DNA of 64,000 nt from Cricetomys ansorgei (taxonomy: Eukaryota; Chordata; Mammalia; Rodentia; Nesomyidae), in assembly GCA_026225945.1 (NCBI GenBank), contig JAMJFZ010001133.1:4112501-4176500 (forward strand), written 5' to 3'. Of the stretch, positions 1-11,358 are shown one piece after another (position 1 is the first letter of the stretch; the number at the start of each line of letters is the position of its first letter). The position numbers were made by a program, and so were the translations under genes. The notes beneath the pieces were generated by a model. It was not told the DNA's origin. It did not search any database and saw nothing but the letters and a program-made list of their open reading frames with translations.

Positions 1-2810
1 CTGGTGTGACAGAGGCAGTGAGAGGAAAATATTGTCAAATTTGTATAGGGAAACCCAACTGTTAAGGAGATTCATGTGGGACTCTAAAAATGTTTTGGGG
101 ATCACTGAATATTATGGTAATTAAATCAGTCTTATCTGTACAGAAAATTCATTCTTTAAAGTGAAGAATTTCTTTTCTAGATCTTTTAAGGCTTTCAGTC
201 ATGAAAGAGCATTGATTATTTGGAATCATTAGTCACTTTCTTAAATCTACTTCATTAAATCATGGAAATTTCCTTTCAACATTTTGTCAAGATGAATATA
301 AAGTTTCTACCTCATAAATCACCATTGCAGCCAAGAGTCACAAAGCTGTCTCAATAGTGAACTAAGACATGTTCTTGGTATCTATTTGAAGATAGTAAAT
401 CCTAGGAAGTGGAACTGACTCTAAGTCAACAATAACATTTTTGATAGCTACAAAGTTTGTTCCATTAAGATCTTCCTGGAGCATGATTACTCAGGTTCTA
501 CTCCTTTGAATAATTATGCTCAGGAACTATTGATGATTCATTGTCTTTTGGGTAGTTGCAAGAACTACATCCTTCCAAGTGAATCATGTTGAGCCTTGTT
601 AAGGTGTATGTAAATATCATTTAGTAAGGTGGGATGAGATGGACCAAGTCACATGCTAATGTTGAGAGAAGTTCTAAGTTTGACTTAAGGCTGTCTTAAG
701 GTTATCTATCAAAGTATCCCAATACAAAATTCATGAAACTTAATGTGATGGTATCCATCCTTCACTAAGATTTTTCTATTCTAATACTAGCCCTGGGCTT
801 ATTATCCAAAATATTTTCTAACACTCTGAAAAGAGGGCTTTCAAATTTTTTACCATGCCTTAAATTTCAAATTGATATATTGAGGTCACCATTTTTTTCT
901 TTATTACTAGAAAATCAACAAGTTAGTTTGTGTTCTTGGATTTTCATTATTCTCTAAAATTATCAGAAAAGCTGGCGATACACTGAAAGTTAGCATACCT
1001 TCTATCTCCACTCCATCTACTTCACCATAGGTAATGGCTTTGTCACTCTCTCTTCATGCCACAGATTATTCACACTCCATTTACCATCAGTGAGACAGTC
1101 TTGTCATTGCTCCATGGATCTGCTTTGTCACATCAGGATGTGATACTGTCACCTGCTTCCTAAGGATCACTACAGATATTTTAATTACATTCTCTGGAAG
1201 CAGAACCAAGAAAAATGTTTTCAAGTGATCCAGAGTCTGTATTCAAAACATTTACATCCTTGGATTAACCTAACTATAAACTTAAGTATTCAGAAAAATA
1301 TGTATCAGTATTAAACAAATGGGTTCCCTTCTTTTCATCACCCACTATGCAATTCTCCTTTTCAAGTCAAGGATGGCAAACTCTTTTATTTGAAAATAAA
1401 CTAAATTACCTGCCAAGGGGAGAAAGACTTTTAGATACTCCTGTCTCTATTTGATTGGCATAAAAGCATTCCTCTATTGGCTATTGAATGCAAAAGCCAA
1501 GCAAAACTTGGGTCAAGAAGATGTTGAAGGGAGCATTCTGCCAATGATTCACAATTTAAGAAAATGGCTTACTTTCTTCTGTTGTATTGTAGAATGTAAA
1601 GTCATCTGTACCTTATTTAGCAATTCACAATGAACTCAACAGTGGGAATTGTCATTATGGAAAATGTGGTCTAGTGCTACAATTTCTATTTATAAAACAA
1701 TTGCATAATTTACCTGGAAATGTTGACAAATTATTGAATACTATAAAATTTTGCAATAATACTAATTCATAATTCAATTTAGTTGTATTTCTGTTGGTCA
1801 AGGTAACTAACTACTCACAATTTTTCAAAATTATTCTACAGTTTAAAGGATGCTTCTAGCAAATAGCTTACCAAAGAATATTAGTAACTGACCCTTTACA
1901 CTTTCATTGAGATCAATGGATAATTTGTTCTCTACTTCAATGGCACTAGCCAGTGGATTTTAAAGTATTTATCCAACAGTTTTCTAATTTATTTCATTAA
2001 TAAAAATCTAAGTCTAATGAAACTTTAATATATATCATGCAATTAAATGATTAAAATATGTTTATTGAAGTATTTAAGAAATCATTAACAATTTAAACAC
2101 TTTATTTCTTAAATTCAAATTTCAAATTTCATACTACAGCTATAGAAATAATTTTTTGATAATGTTGTTAATGCAAGGCATATGTTTACTTGTGCAAGGC
2201 AAAATCACTGGTAATACAAGAATCATCATAACTTACTAGTTTGAAAAATAACACAAGACAAATAGTGGTCCTTAGATTTTGGCAGCATATTCTTTATACC
2301 CCATGACTACAGTTAGTTCATTGCCAAATGAAACAGTAAAACAGATCTAATAATTTCTTTATAATAACTTAGGTACATGATATAATTTATGAACAACATG
2401 CAATGGTTCGAAGCCTAAGTGAAGTATTCACTAGGTCAAACTTAGAAATATCAGCTTGTAGAAATCCATAAAAAACTACATTCTCATCAGAAAGATGATG
2501 AATAATGTGGGGTCACATTGTTAAAGTTTTATATCTCAGTCTTTGATGTTGATGAGAAGCAGGCAAAGTATTTTGAAATCACACCTTTATATTCCTTTTT
2601 ATTACCTCTTTTTAGGAAAGACAAAAGAAAACATGATGAATTGAGACAATCATTATCATGTCTTAGCAGTATTGATGCTTTGGTAGTGAAGAAAGAGTAG
2701 CTTGTTTCCAGTTTCCTATGGCATTTATCAGGACAGAGTCTTCCCTTTTCTTATGCATTCCCTCCCCATTCTTATCATTATATGACAGATTAACACAAAT
2801 GTATTACCTG
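1..2810. other. Unique AT-rich DNA, no gene seen
   Basis: I see no recognisable SINE, LINE or LTR and no credible gene. Two 60-codon open frames (1451-1633 and 2518-2700) match no family I know and are of chance length. The sequence is ordinary AT-rich intergenic or intronic DNA. Confidence 0.6.
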
Positions 2811-3232
2811 TGTTACTTTCCTTGTTGCTCTAACACAATACAAAACACAATAAACTTAAGTGACAGAGAGTTTTGTTGGTCTCATGGTCTCAGATGATTT
2901 CAGTCCACTGTGGTAGAAAAGGCATGGTGATAAGACAGAGTGGCTGCTGTCCCTGACACTATGGCATAATGAAGCAGAGAGAGCACAGGCCAGAAACATA
3001 GGATAGTCCATTGCACAGATGAATAAAAGGGTTTGTATAATGTTTACAAACCACATCAATGACCAGCATGTACCCAAAGGTGCAATAAAGGAACTTACAT
3101 CTTGTGGGTAACCAACATGTGTCTAATTAGACTTAAGACCTACTCAATAGGAAGACATTTATGTTTAATACTATAAATATAGCCTACTTCCAGTGACTGG
3201 TGAGGCCAGAAAACCTGGAGGAGCACTGGCTA
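2811..3232 (-). mobile_element. MaLR-type LTR (ORR1/MT-like), antisense, decayed
   Basis: The left edge reads TGTTACTTTCCTTGTTGCTC, which in reverse complement resembles the 3' end of rodent MaLR LTRs (ending in ...GTAAC(T)AACACA). It continues with the antisense LTR body: TCTCATGGTCTCAGATGATT, then CAGTCCACTGTGGTAGAAAA, then GGCATGGTGATAAGACAGAG. A middle part near 3000-3150 aligns poorly, and CCTACTTCCAGTGACTGGTG at 3184-3203 looks like the continuation. The right edge is approximate. MaLR LTRs are non-autonomous ERVL relatives; this copy has no coding content. The exact subfamily is not assigned. Confidence 0.55.
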
Positions 3233-3299
3233 TCACCACTTTCTCAAACCAGTATGATCTCTAATTAAATTCTTAATACTTAATCTTTTTATTTATTGA

Positions 3300-4195
3300 A
3301 AACAATTTTAAATTTAAGTATAATTTAAACATATTCTTTCCTTCCTCAAAATCCTTCTAGATACTCTCCCTCCCCACTAAATTTTAAGTTCTTAGTAAAA
3401 CACACAAAAACTTAATATGACAACAAAATCCCTCCAAATCAAGAAAAGAAAATAGAACACTACACAAAAACAAATAAACAAACCACCAAACTATAACCAA
3501 ATAAAATCATTCACACAAGTATACTGTAGAGTCCATTATATATTGATCAGCTAATCTTGAACATTAGGCCTACCTTGGAGTGCTTTATTTAACCAGTGTT
3601 ACTCCATTGGAGAAAATTGATTTTTCATCTCCAGCAGATATAAATGTCAGTTCAATTACTAACCTTATCCAAATAGATACCTTTGTATTCACTCATTCAT
3701 TCATTCATGCTTTCTTTCGTTCATTCATTGAAATACAACTAAATAAAATATAATAGGAACTATCACATTGAAAATTGGAGAAGACAAACCAACAGAAGAG
3801 AAATAGCCCAAGAGAAGACTCATGAATGAGAGACCCATTCATTCGCCCACTCAGAAATTCCACAAATACACCAAACTAGAAGCCATAGTATAAAGAGAAA
3901 ATACATGTGGTAGACAGATGAAGGACCTGTGCATGGTACATAAGTCTCTTTGAGTTCATATGAGCTTTGCTTGTTTTCTTGGTATCTTTAATTCCATGTG
4001 GTTTTGCACTCTTTCTGCTTCCTCTTTCATAGGATCCCCTCAGCTCTGATGGGAGGAATTTGATGGAGTTATCCCATTTAAGGCTGAATTTTTCAAGGTC
4101 TCTCATTCTCTGCATAATGTCTGACTGTGAGTCTCTATTTTTTTCCATCTGCTGCAGGAAGAAGCTTCTCTGATGATGCCTGATTTTCTAATTTG
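3300..4195 (-). mobile_element. L1 (Lx-like) 3' untranslated region, antisense
   Basis: Two blocks match, from memory, the antisense 3' part of rodent L1. At 3599-3645 is the block containing CTCCATTGGAGAAAATTGAT followed by TTTTCATCTCCAGCAGATAT. At 4030-4190 is the block containing GGAGGAATTTGATGGAGTTA, then TCTCTCATTCTCTGCATAAT, then CTGCTGCAGGAAGAAGCTTC. An ATTC-rich simple stretch lies between them at about 3690-3732. The 90-codon minus-strand frame at 3876-4148 is a reading of this UTR, not a host gene. On the minus strand this UTR follows directly after a truncated ORF2 (4200-5575). Confidence 0.7.
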
Positions 4196-4199
4196 GAGG

Positions 4200-5575
4200 A
4201 TTACTTGTTTTTAAAGTATGTCCCTATGATTCTCCAGATTTCCTTGGTGCTTATTGTTATGCTCCCCTTTCAGTTTTACTTTTATTAATTTTGATTTTCC
4301 CTTTCTACATTTTAGTTAAATTGTATAAGTGTTGATCAATATTACTGAGTTTCCTCACAGAAACTACTCTTTGTTTCATTGATTATTTGTATTTTTTTGT
4401 TTGCTTCTTTTTTATTAATTTTCTCCTTGATTTTGATTACTTCTTGCCATCTACTCCTTTTAGGTGTGATTTCTCCCTTTTGTTCTTGAGCTTTCAGGTG
4501 TGCTGTTAAGATGCTAGTATGAGATCTTAACAATTTTGTGTGTATGGGGTGGAAGGAACACCAAGTGCTATGAACTTACTTCTTAGAGCCACCTTCATTG
4601 TGTCTTGTAAGTTTGGGTGTGTATTCATTTTCATTCAATTCTAGAAAGTCTGATTTCCTTCTTAATTTCTGTTTTGACCCATTTCTCGTTGGGTAGAGTT
4701 GTTAATTTTCTATGAGTTTGTAAACTTTCTGTTGTTGTTGATATCCAGGTTCAAACCATGGTGGTCAGATAGTATGAGGGGTATCTTGATTTTCTTCTAT
4801 CTGTTGAGACTTGCCTTGTGTCTGAGTATGTGCTCAGTTTTGGAGAAAGTTCCATGAGGTGCTGATAAGATATACTCTTTTGTGTTTGAATGAAATGTTC
4901 TATAAATACCTGTTATGTTCATTTGATTTATAACACAAGTTATGTCCAATATTTCACTGTTTAGTTTTTTTTTCTGTATAATCTGTCTATTAGTGAGAGA
5001 AGAATATTAAATACTCCCATACTCAGTGTGTGAGGGCTAGTATGATTTGAGTTGCAATAGTGTTTCTTTTACAAACTTGGGAGCCCTTGTGTTTAAAGCA
5101 AAGATGTTAAGAATTGAAATGTCTTCTTGGTAGATTTTTCCTTTGATGATGATGTAGGCATAGATTTTAAGAACTGAAATGTCCTCGTGGTAGATTTTTT
5201 CCTTTGATTAGTATGTAGGCATAGATGTTAAGAATTGAAATGTAATATTGATGAATATTTCCTTTGATGAGTGTGTTGTGTCTTTCATTATCTCATCTGA
5301 TTAGTTTTAGTTTGAAGTCTGTTTTGTCAGATTTTAAAATGACTACAGAAGCTTTTTTTATAGGTCCATTTGCTTAGAATATTTTCTCCACCCCTTTATC
5401 CTTTACCCAGAGGTGATATCTGTCCTTGATGTTAAGGTATGTATTATGGATGAAGAAAAAGGATGGATGCTGTTTTCACATCTAGTCTGTGTGGTTTGTA
5501 TTTTATTGAGAATTTGAGACCATTGATTTTGAGAGGTTTCAATGACCATGATTGTTGGTAGTAGGGAATAGTCCT
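4200..5575 (-). pseudogene. L1 ORF2 fragment: endonuclease domain and linker, no reverse transcriptase
   Basis: Read on the minus strand, this is the 5' part of LINE-1 ORF2, which encodes the endonuclease and reverse transcriptase used for retrotransposition. Visible landmarks, in order, are an INGL motif near the N terminus (about 5530), a SDKTDFK-like stretch (about 5310), LNIYA (about 5230) and the catalytic-type SDHHG (about 4750-4772). After these comes the linker, open over 4342-4533, with RSHTS..LTAHLKAQEQKG and TPKRSRWQE. The region where the QETH active-site motif should lie is scrambled by stops. Stops and frameshifts are scattered throughout, so the copy is dead. The sequence then passes into L1 3' UTR without the reverse transcriptase domain. 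Confidence 0.85.
5102..5270 (-). repeat. 60-bp tandem repeat (about 2.7 copies) inside the L1 endonuclease region
   Basis: Three successive copies begin with AGATGTTAAGAATTG (5102), AGATTTTAAGAACTG (5162) and AGATGTTAAGAATTG (5223), so the periods are 60 and 61 bp. Each continues with a GAAATGT.. and TTTCCTTTGAT block, and the first two end in ATGTAGGCATAG. On the minus strand the unit covers the LNIYA endonuclease motif, which occurs once in a normal L1. The expansion is therefore specific to this copy or its source element. Confidence 0.8.
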
Positions 5576-5652
5576 GCATGAAAGCTGGGTCTACATTCTA
5601 GGGGTTACATTCAGAGGCCTCTGTGGTCTGGATGGAAAGTAGACAGAATTTT

Positions 5653-5752
5653 AATCCAATATTCAGAAAACAGTGGTAGCAAACACCTTTAATTCCAATA
5701 TTCAGAAGGCAGTGGTGATCCATGCCTTTAATCCCTAGAAAAAAAAAAAAAA
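5653..5752 (+). repeat. Duplicated B1-head-like segment with A-rich tract
   Basis: Two adjacent 38-39 bp copies are seen at 5653-5690 and 5691-5729. Each contains CCAATATTCAGAA, then CAGTGGT, then an ending of the form CACCTTT or ATGCCTTT. They are followed by AATCCCTAG and a 15-16 bp A run. The GTGGTG..CATGCCTTTAATCCC phrase is the 5' head of a B1 SINE. The body is missing, so this is a truncated and internally duplicated B1 start. Confidence 0.55.
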
Positions 5753-5756
5753 ACAG

Positions 5757-6345
5757 AGTGGAAGCAGACACAAGAAGCAGAGCTAAGAAGGAATCCTTGT
5801 CATACAGGAAGTGATATCTGAGATGAATCAGAATGAATAACAGACAAAGTGTGACTAATCTGAGGAAAAGTTAGCATAGTAAGAACTAGCCCTGATCCCT
5901 TGAGAAAAGGCAGGCTCTCAGCTCAGTTAAAGAGCTTTATAGAGGAGTTAGAGTCTTTTCACTTAACAGAGTCAGAAAAGTCAGCTGAGGAGCAGTAATA
6001 AAAGTCAGTTGAGAAGCAGGCTGAAGAGTCAGTAAGTTGAGGAGCAGTTAACAGAATAAGTTGAAGATTTAGAACAAAGGAGTTACAGAAGCTGAGGCTA
6101 GAGTGAGATAGAGTAGAGTCTTTACAGAGGCAGGATGCTGCAGTGGGAACTCAGGGAAGAGACACAGAGACACAGCAGAGCTTGGCAGAGGAAGTTTAGA
6201 ACTGAGAGTGAGTTGAATCAGAAGAGTAAGAGTTCAGAAGGCTAAGGCTGAGGCCTTCTATGTCTGGGCTACTAGACTGTAAAGAGGTTAAAATGCTAAA
6301 GGCTTCCAGGGGTCTGGGCTAGAATCAGTGATTTAATTATAAAAA
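5757..6345. repeat. Purine-rich repeat with degenerate GTCAGTTGAGGAGCAG units
   Basis: The stretch is strongly purine-biased on the plus strand. Variants of a 16-20 bp phrase recur around 5965-6060: GTCAGCTGAGGAGCAG, GTCAGTTGAGAAGCAG and AAGTTGAGGAGCAG. The flanking parts (AGAGACACAGAGACACAGCA, then GAGCTTGGCAGAGGAAGTTT) resemble an interspersed rodent repeat I have met in association with B1 heads but cannot name. No open frame or gene is supported. Confidence 0.45.
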
Positions 6346-6410
6346 CGAATCAACTGTCCTATGTCCTGAACCCACATCTACATCTGGTGAATTTACATAT
6401 ATATCTACAT

Positions 6411-6451
6411 CAACACACATACACACACACACATACACACACACACACACA
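6411..6451. repeat. (CA)n microsatellite, interrupted
   Basis: About 20 CA units with two CAT interruptions, directly after the purine-rich repeat. Confidence 0.95.
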
Positions 6452-9400
6452 TTTATTCTTTTATTAAGCTAATAAAAGATGTGATAGGAGACTATCAGAT
6501 TTTTTTTGCAGACTGTAGCTCTTGCAGTGTTAAATTTCCCTTTCTACCTAAACAAGAAGTTTGGAAACATTAAACTGACACTTTCATGTGAATTCAGATA
6601 TGCATCTTTCCCTGTGTGGGATATTTAGGAAAATTCTACCCTTATTCTTATCAAAATCGTGCAAATTACTTTTTGGAAATGGGTTCAAGCAGATGGTGGG
6701 CAGATGGGAATGTGAGCTTTTATCTCTTTGGCATTTGTATGAGGAGGATTTCAGGTATAAGTCTGTGACTCATCTTATTCAATGGAAAGACGATTAAGCA
6801 TAAACAGTGCAGTCTTTCCCATCTTACTGAGCACAATTATGGGCCCCAGCCTCAGAAAAGAGAGAAAACCTAATTTCCTGGGTTTGCGCCTCTTTGTGCT
6901 AGGCCATCCTCACATTCTTCAGCAGCCTTTGCTGGGGCTCTTTGGATCTGTAACTATGATAAACTTTGTCATTCCTATAAATGCACTACCTACCTTTCTA
7001 TTGCTCTCCCTTCGCTTATAAAATATTGCATTTTCCTGATTATTTTCAGAAGGTTTACTGCAGAATCTAATGTTAAAGTGGCCTTTAACTTTTTTTTTTT
7101 TACAAATACTGTGGATAATCTTTTTTTCTTCCCTTCTTCTTTCAGCTGAATTGAGATCTACAAAATAAATTGCACATAACTTTGCATTGACTCAAAGACA
7201 GATTGCTTCCTGTTGGTAATTCTGCTTTGATTCTCTTTCCAACAAGAAAGGTAGCCCACAAAATTCACTTCTGACAAGCTTCCCAAACAGCTTTGCAGCT
7301 ACCCAAACTGGATCAAAACAAAGAAAACATTCCAAACATTACTTTCTTCTTTAAATGAATGTGATCACTGAAAATAGACCTGACAGGAAGACTTGTCAAG
7401 AATTACTTGCAGCAATTCAATTACTAGTAGAAATCTTACCTTTACTGAAAGTTCTAACTTCATTTGAAATGGTTAGTCACACATACATCTGTCAAATTAA
7501 AATTCGGGCGCTTAATTGAGAGTCCAGCGTTGACTTTTCCAATGCTTTTGGTTAATCACAAACTATGTCAAATCTCAGGGAATTCTATACCCGGGCAGCT
7601 AGGAAGAGTCTTCATCTTTCTTCCCCCAAAAGACCTCCTCTTTCCTCCTGCCTTATCCCTTTTCATTTTTCCCCCACCCCTTCTATCTTTTAGGCCTTCA
7701 TTACAACACAATGATACTAGGCTGGGATTGATCAGAGTCTTTGCTCGTGATCTCCTCATGACCTGCTTGTGACCAGTCACCTTCAATTGTCTATCTGTAT
7801 CACAAGGCTGTGACTAGGTAGGAAGCAAGGCCTGTACTGCTGCAAGGCATCTGGCTTCCCAGCTACAAGGTATCAAAACCAAAACAACACACAATAGTAA
7901 AGTATCCCACAACATACATCAGTATTTGTAGGCAATTCTCCCTTAGCTTCAATACTTTTTACTATTAAAAACATTCTATGAACAGTAAAAACATGTCAAT
8001 TAAGACATTAACATGATTTCACACACAAAAAAGAAACATCAACGATTGGAATGATTCAAGCAATACCTTCCAATCTGACCTTCTAAATGCTAGGATAACA
8101 AGGGAGCTAAGAGACTGAATATTTTAAAACTTTTTATCTGCCTATATTTTTGTGATTGAAACAGATAACTATTATTTGAGAATCATTATATATATATTTA
8201 GATTGATGTAGGATTCCAAATATGTAACTGACTGTATTTGAAGTTATTTTATTGTTTCTCTAAAGAATCCTTTCTATATCATACAAAGTAAATTGCTGAT
8301 TGACTAGAAGAAACATTATGTTGTATATCTAAGAGCTTCAGGGAGAGTTTAGTAATTGTATACATTCAAAAGTGTTTTTATATGCATCTAATGATTGGCA
8401 TTATGTAAGTTCCCACTTACATACCAAGAAATTATACTTATTTCAAGATATCAATATATTCAGACAATATTGAGCATAAAATAGATACATAATTTTAATA
8501 ACCACCCTAACCACAGTGAAAACACGTTTATATGAGTCATTGGAATAGTCTACTAACTTTGATGTGAATTTCTTCTATAGTTTCCACATATTCTGTTCAG
8601 CAGTAAAATGTTAATAAGACTTTTCCACATTCACAAAATGTTAGGTAATAAATTTTAAAATTACAGAATCTTAGAACTTAATACAGGTAACAAGAAAAAA
8701 AGACATTTTGTAAAGTAAATTGATGCATTAATAAAAATATATTTAAAATGTTAGCTTTAAAAACATCTTTATAAATCATTAGATCTATAATGTTTTAAAA
8801 ATGTAATAAATTTAAAAGGAATAAGGAATTGCTTAGGACCAGAATCGAGCTTTTTAAACTGACAGCTTTCAAAACATTTCTAGCCTACACAGAAGTGACT
8901 AAGACTTCATTTACTTTCTTGCAATTTAAGCTTCATCCAACCCTTTATCTACATGCAACTCTAAGTGCATATTAAAATATAAAGTAAAAGAATACATTTT
9001 CACAAAGTGCAACACCTTTGCATAAAGCAAATTACAAGAAGCATTACATTTTAAAACAGACTTATGTTTTCTTATGAGAAAGAATTACAGTTACTCTCAT
9101 GTTTTCTGTTTAATTGATACAAAGATTGCATATACTTTTTGGGTATGGTATAAATCCATTCATATGAGCAATAAATGATGATTAGAAATAAACAATTAGC
9201 AGCCCATGTCATTATCATTTCTTTATGAGTGGGTTCTCAAGCTCTTTCCTCCTAGTTTTGCATGAAAGAGATAACAGATTTTTATAAACCATAATCACTC
9301 CCCAGTATTGTAGAATGCATTCCCCCAAAGAGAACTGTGGTGTCCATCATTCAATCTTTCATCTGCCGCTCCTTTCTTAGTCTCTAGAAATCTCTCACGG
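6452..9400. other. Unique DNA including a higher-complexity, enhancer-like stretch
   Basis: No repeat is recognised apart from short A/T runs. The part from about 6800 to 7900 is less AT-rich and less repetitive than its surroundings. It contains a long pyrimidine tract followed by CAG at about 7118-7146 that looks like a splice acceptor. Open frames of 79 and 102 codons (6782-7021 and 7464-7772) match no family I know and overlap frames on the other strand. I infer, without comparative data, that this could be a conserved noncoding element. The rest, 7900-9400, is ordinary AT-rich DNA. Confidence 0.4.
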
Positions 9401-9417
9401 ACTTCATTCTTCCTTGA

Positions 9418-9552
9418 GAGCACAGATTAGTGAGGACATCTGACATCTGTCTTTCTAAGTCTGGCATATTTCTCTTCACATATTATCCTCCAGTTCCTTC
9501 AGGTCAGTTCTTTCTTTTTTAACTACAGAACAGTATTATATTGTTTTTTTCA
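9418..9552 (-). mobile_element. Old L1 3'-end fragment, antisense
   Basis: The block ATCTGTCTTTCTAAGTCTGG, then CATATTTCTCTTCACATATT, then ATCCTCCAGTTCCTTCAGGT resembles the antisense L1 phrase in which TTTGTCTTTCTGAGTCTGGC is followed by a TTATTTCACTTAGC-like block and ATGATCTCCAGTTCC. Divergence is high and the edges are uncertain. Confidence 0.5.
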
Positions 9553-10984
9553 TGCTTATAAGAGGTTTGTGTACTAAGGTATGCATAAAATAAAAGATTA
9601 TACTTTGCATGAAATATAGCATATTGGTATTTGGAACAAGTTCCAATGATCATGGATCCAAACTGGATCAGAAATTAAGTTATTATAAACTCTCTTATGA
9701 ATCTTTTAAGACATTTAACAAACCAATTATGAAAAGATTAGAAATGGGCTCTTTCTTGGCCAAGTCATGTCTCAGATGAAGATACTTCCAAGAGATATGT
9801 ATTTATAAATTTAATATTTTTATATCTCTTCATTCCTGGGATTTAGAAAAGTTTTCTAGAGAGGAAAACATTTGGAAGCTGCAAAGTAGATAGTAATAAG
9901 CCTTCCAGAAAAATGTGCTTATCCAGACCAATTCTTAACTTTTCCCTAGTTACCATCAGCACAATCCCTAAAACATGAATAAGAATTCCTTACGCTACGT
10001 CATATATATATATATATATATATACCAAATATGGTTGCTTGTTGGTGAAACTCCAATTCATTGATAGGATTTTAACTTTTGCACTCATATTTTACCTTGA
10101 ATATACAAAAAAAAAGCATTTCTGAATCAAAGAACGTTGTACAAACACACATTGGAGCAAATGCACTAAAAGTTGTCATTTTGGGTGATGTCAGAACAGC
10201 TAGTTGTTCATCATGAGTCCAGGTGAGGGGGATTGGCACTCTGATCACAAGAACTGATGAAAATGGTGTTTTCCATTACCCTGTTTCCTTTTGTGATGGT
10301 GGGAGAAATCTGCTTCCTCATAGAAATAAAATCTTCTTGAGAGGAAAGAAAAAAAAATTCTGGTTTATTGTCTCTTTGGACTACAACAAAGTGTTGCCAG
10401 TGTTGGCTGTGTGTGCATCTGTGCAAAACATCAGTCTGTGGATCTGGGATTCCTCAAAACTGAAAATTAAGGAAATGAGTCTGGCTCACAGTCTTGATAA
10501 TTTTCCTTTCCTATATGCCCACCCACAGAGTTGCCTCAAATGTGAAGTTGGAACTAAAACACACTCATCCAAGACAGTACTGATATCCCTGTTAGCTGGA
10601 AAACCAAAAAGTCATGATATCTGTATCTCTTTCTTCAATCTAGGTATGATGTGAACCTCAGAAGAGGCTCCAGTGTTTGTAACTGGCACAGTAGCTCCTC
10701 CTGACAGGGAAGATGACTGGATAGCAGTGGCCATTCCTCTGTTTATTTATTTATATATTCCAAGCTCAGACTGGTAAAAATGAAGAAACCTTTCTCATTT
10801 TTCACAGTAGAAAATATTTGGCTGGTTAATTTGCATTTGCTATAACTCAAACATTTTCTTCCTATTTTCAATTTGTCAAAAGTGTTCTTATTTAAAATTT
10901 GTGCAGTGATTCACAAGTTATATAAGAATACATCTCAGTGGTATCTATGATTTGTACTTTGTTTTGTTTTGAGAAAATGGAAGA
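9553..10984. other. Unique DNA with a chance-length 143-codon open frame
   Basis: A (TA)n tract sits at 10001-10024. The longest open frame of the window, 10223-10654 on the plus strand, lies here. It is lysine-, serine- and leucine-rich with no signal peptide, no repeated motif and no recognisable domain. No splice or Kozak context argues for it, and an antisense frame overlaps it at 10211-10426. I treat it as noncoding. Confidence 0.5.
10001..10024. repeat. (TA)12 microsatellite
   Basis: An uninterrupted AT dinucleotide run in unique sequence. Confidence 0.95.
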
Positions 10985-11045
10985 CTAAACCTTCAGTTTT
11001 GTACATACTAGGCAAATATTCTACCATTGAGCTATATGCTCAGAC
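10985..11045 (-). mobile_element. ID SINE fragment, antisense
   Basis: TACTAGGCAAATATTCTACC followed by ATTGAGCTATATGCTCAG is the antisense of the tRNA-Ala/BC1-derived ID head (CTAGGCAAGCGCTCTACCAC, then TGAGCTACATCCCCAG). It is diverged, and it stands just upstream of a B4 element. Confidence 0.6.
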
Positions 11046-11071
11046 TTGACCTACTTTTAGAAAAGAGTAAG

Positions 11072-11358
11072 CTTGGCCTGGAAGATAGCTCAATGTTTAA
11101 GATTGCTTGATGTGTAAGCATGAAAACCTGAGTTTAAAATGTCAAACATCTTACAAAAAGCACGGAATGGTCATGACTGAAACTCCAGAACTTCAGAGGA
11201 GGGAAGATTCAGAGGAGGGAGACTGACATGGTTGCTGGGTACCAGTTTAACTCCAGGATCAGCCAGAGAGCCTGTCTTAAGGGAAGAAGGTAGGGAATGA
11301 TAGAGTGGAATATCACCAATGATCTTCTGCCTGCAGGCATACACACTTGCACAAACCA
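11072..11358 (+). mobile_element. B4 SINE
   Basis: The element opens with GGCCTGGAAGATAGCTCAAT, the tRNA-like A-box region. It continues with AAGCATGAAAACCTGAGTTT, then the B1-like middle (CTCCAGGATCAGCCAGAGAG, then CCTGTCTTAAGGGAAGAAGG), and closes with a short CACACTTGCAC tail. This order matches B4/RSINE1-type chimeric SINEs. It is old and diverged. Confidence 0.7.

Noticed and set aside
3876..4148. 90-codon minus-strand open frame that resembles peptides reported in rodent databases
   Set aside because: It is a translation of the L1 3' UTR, not a host protein.
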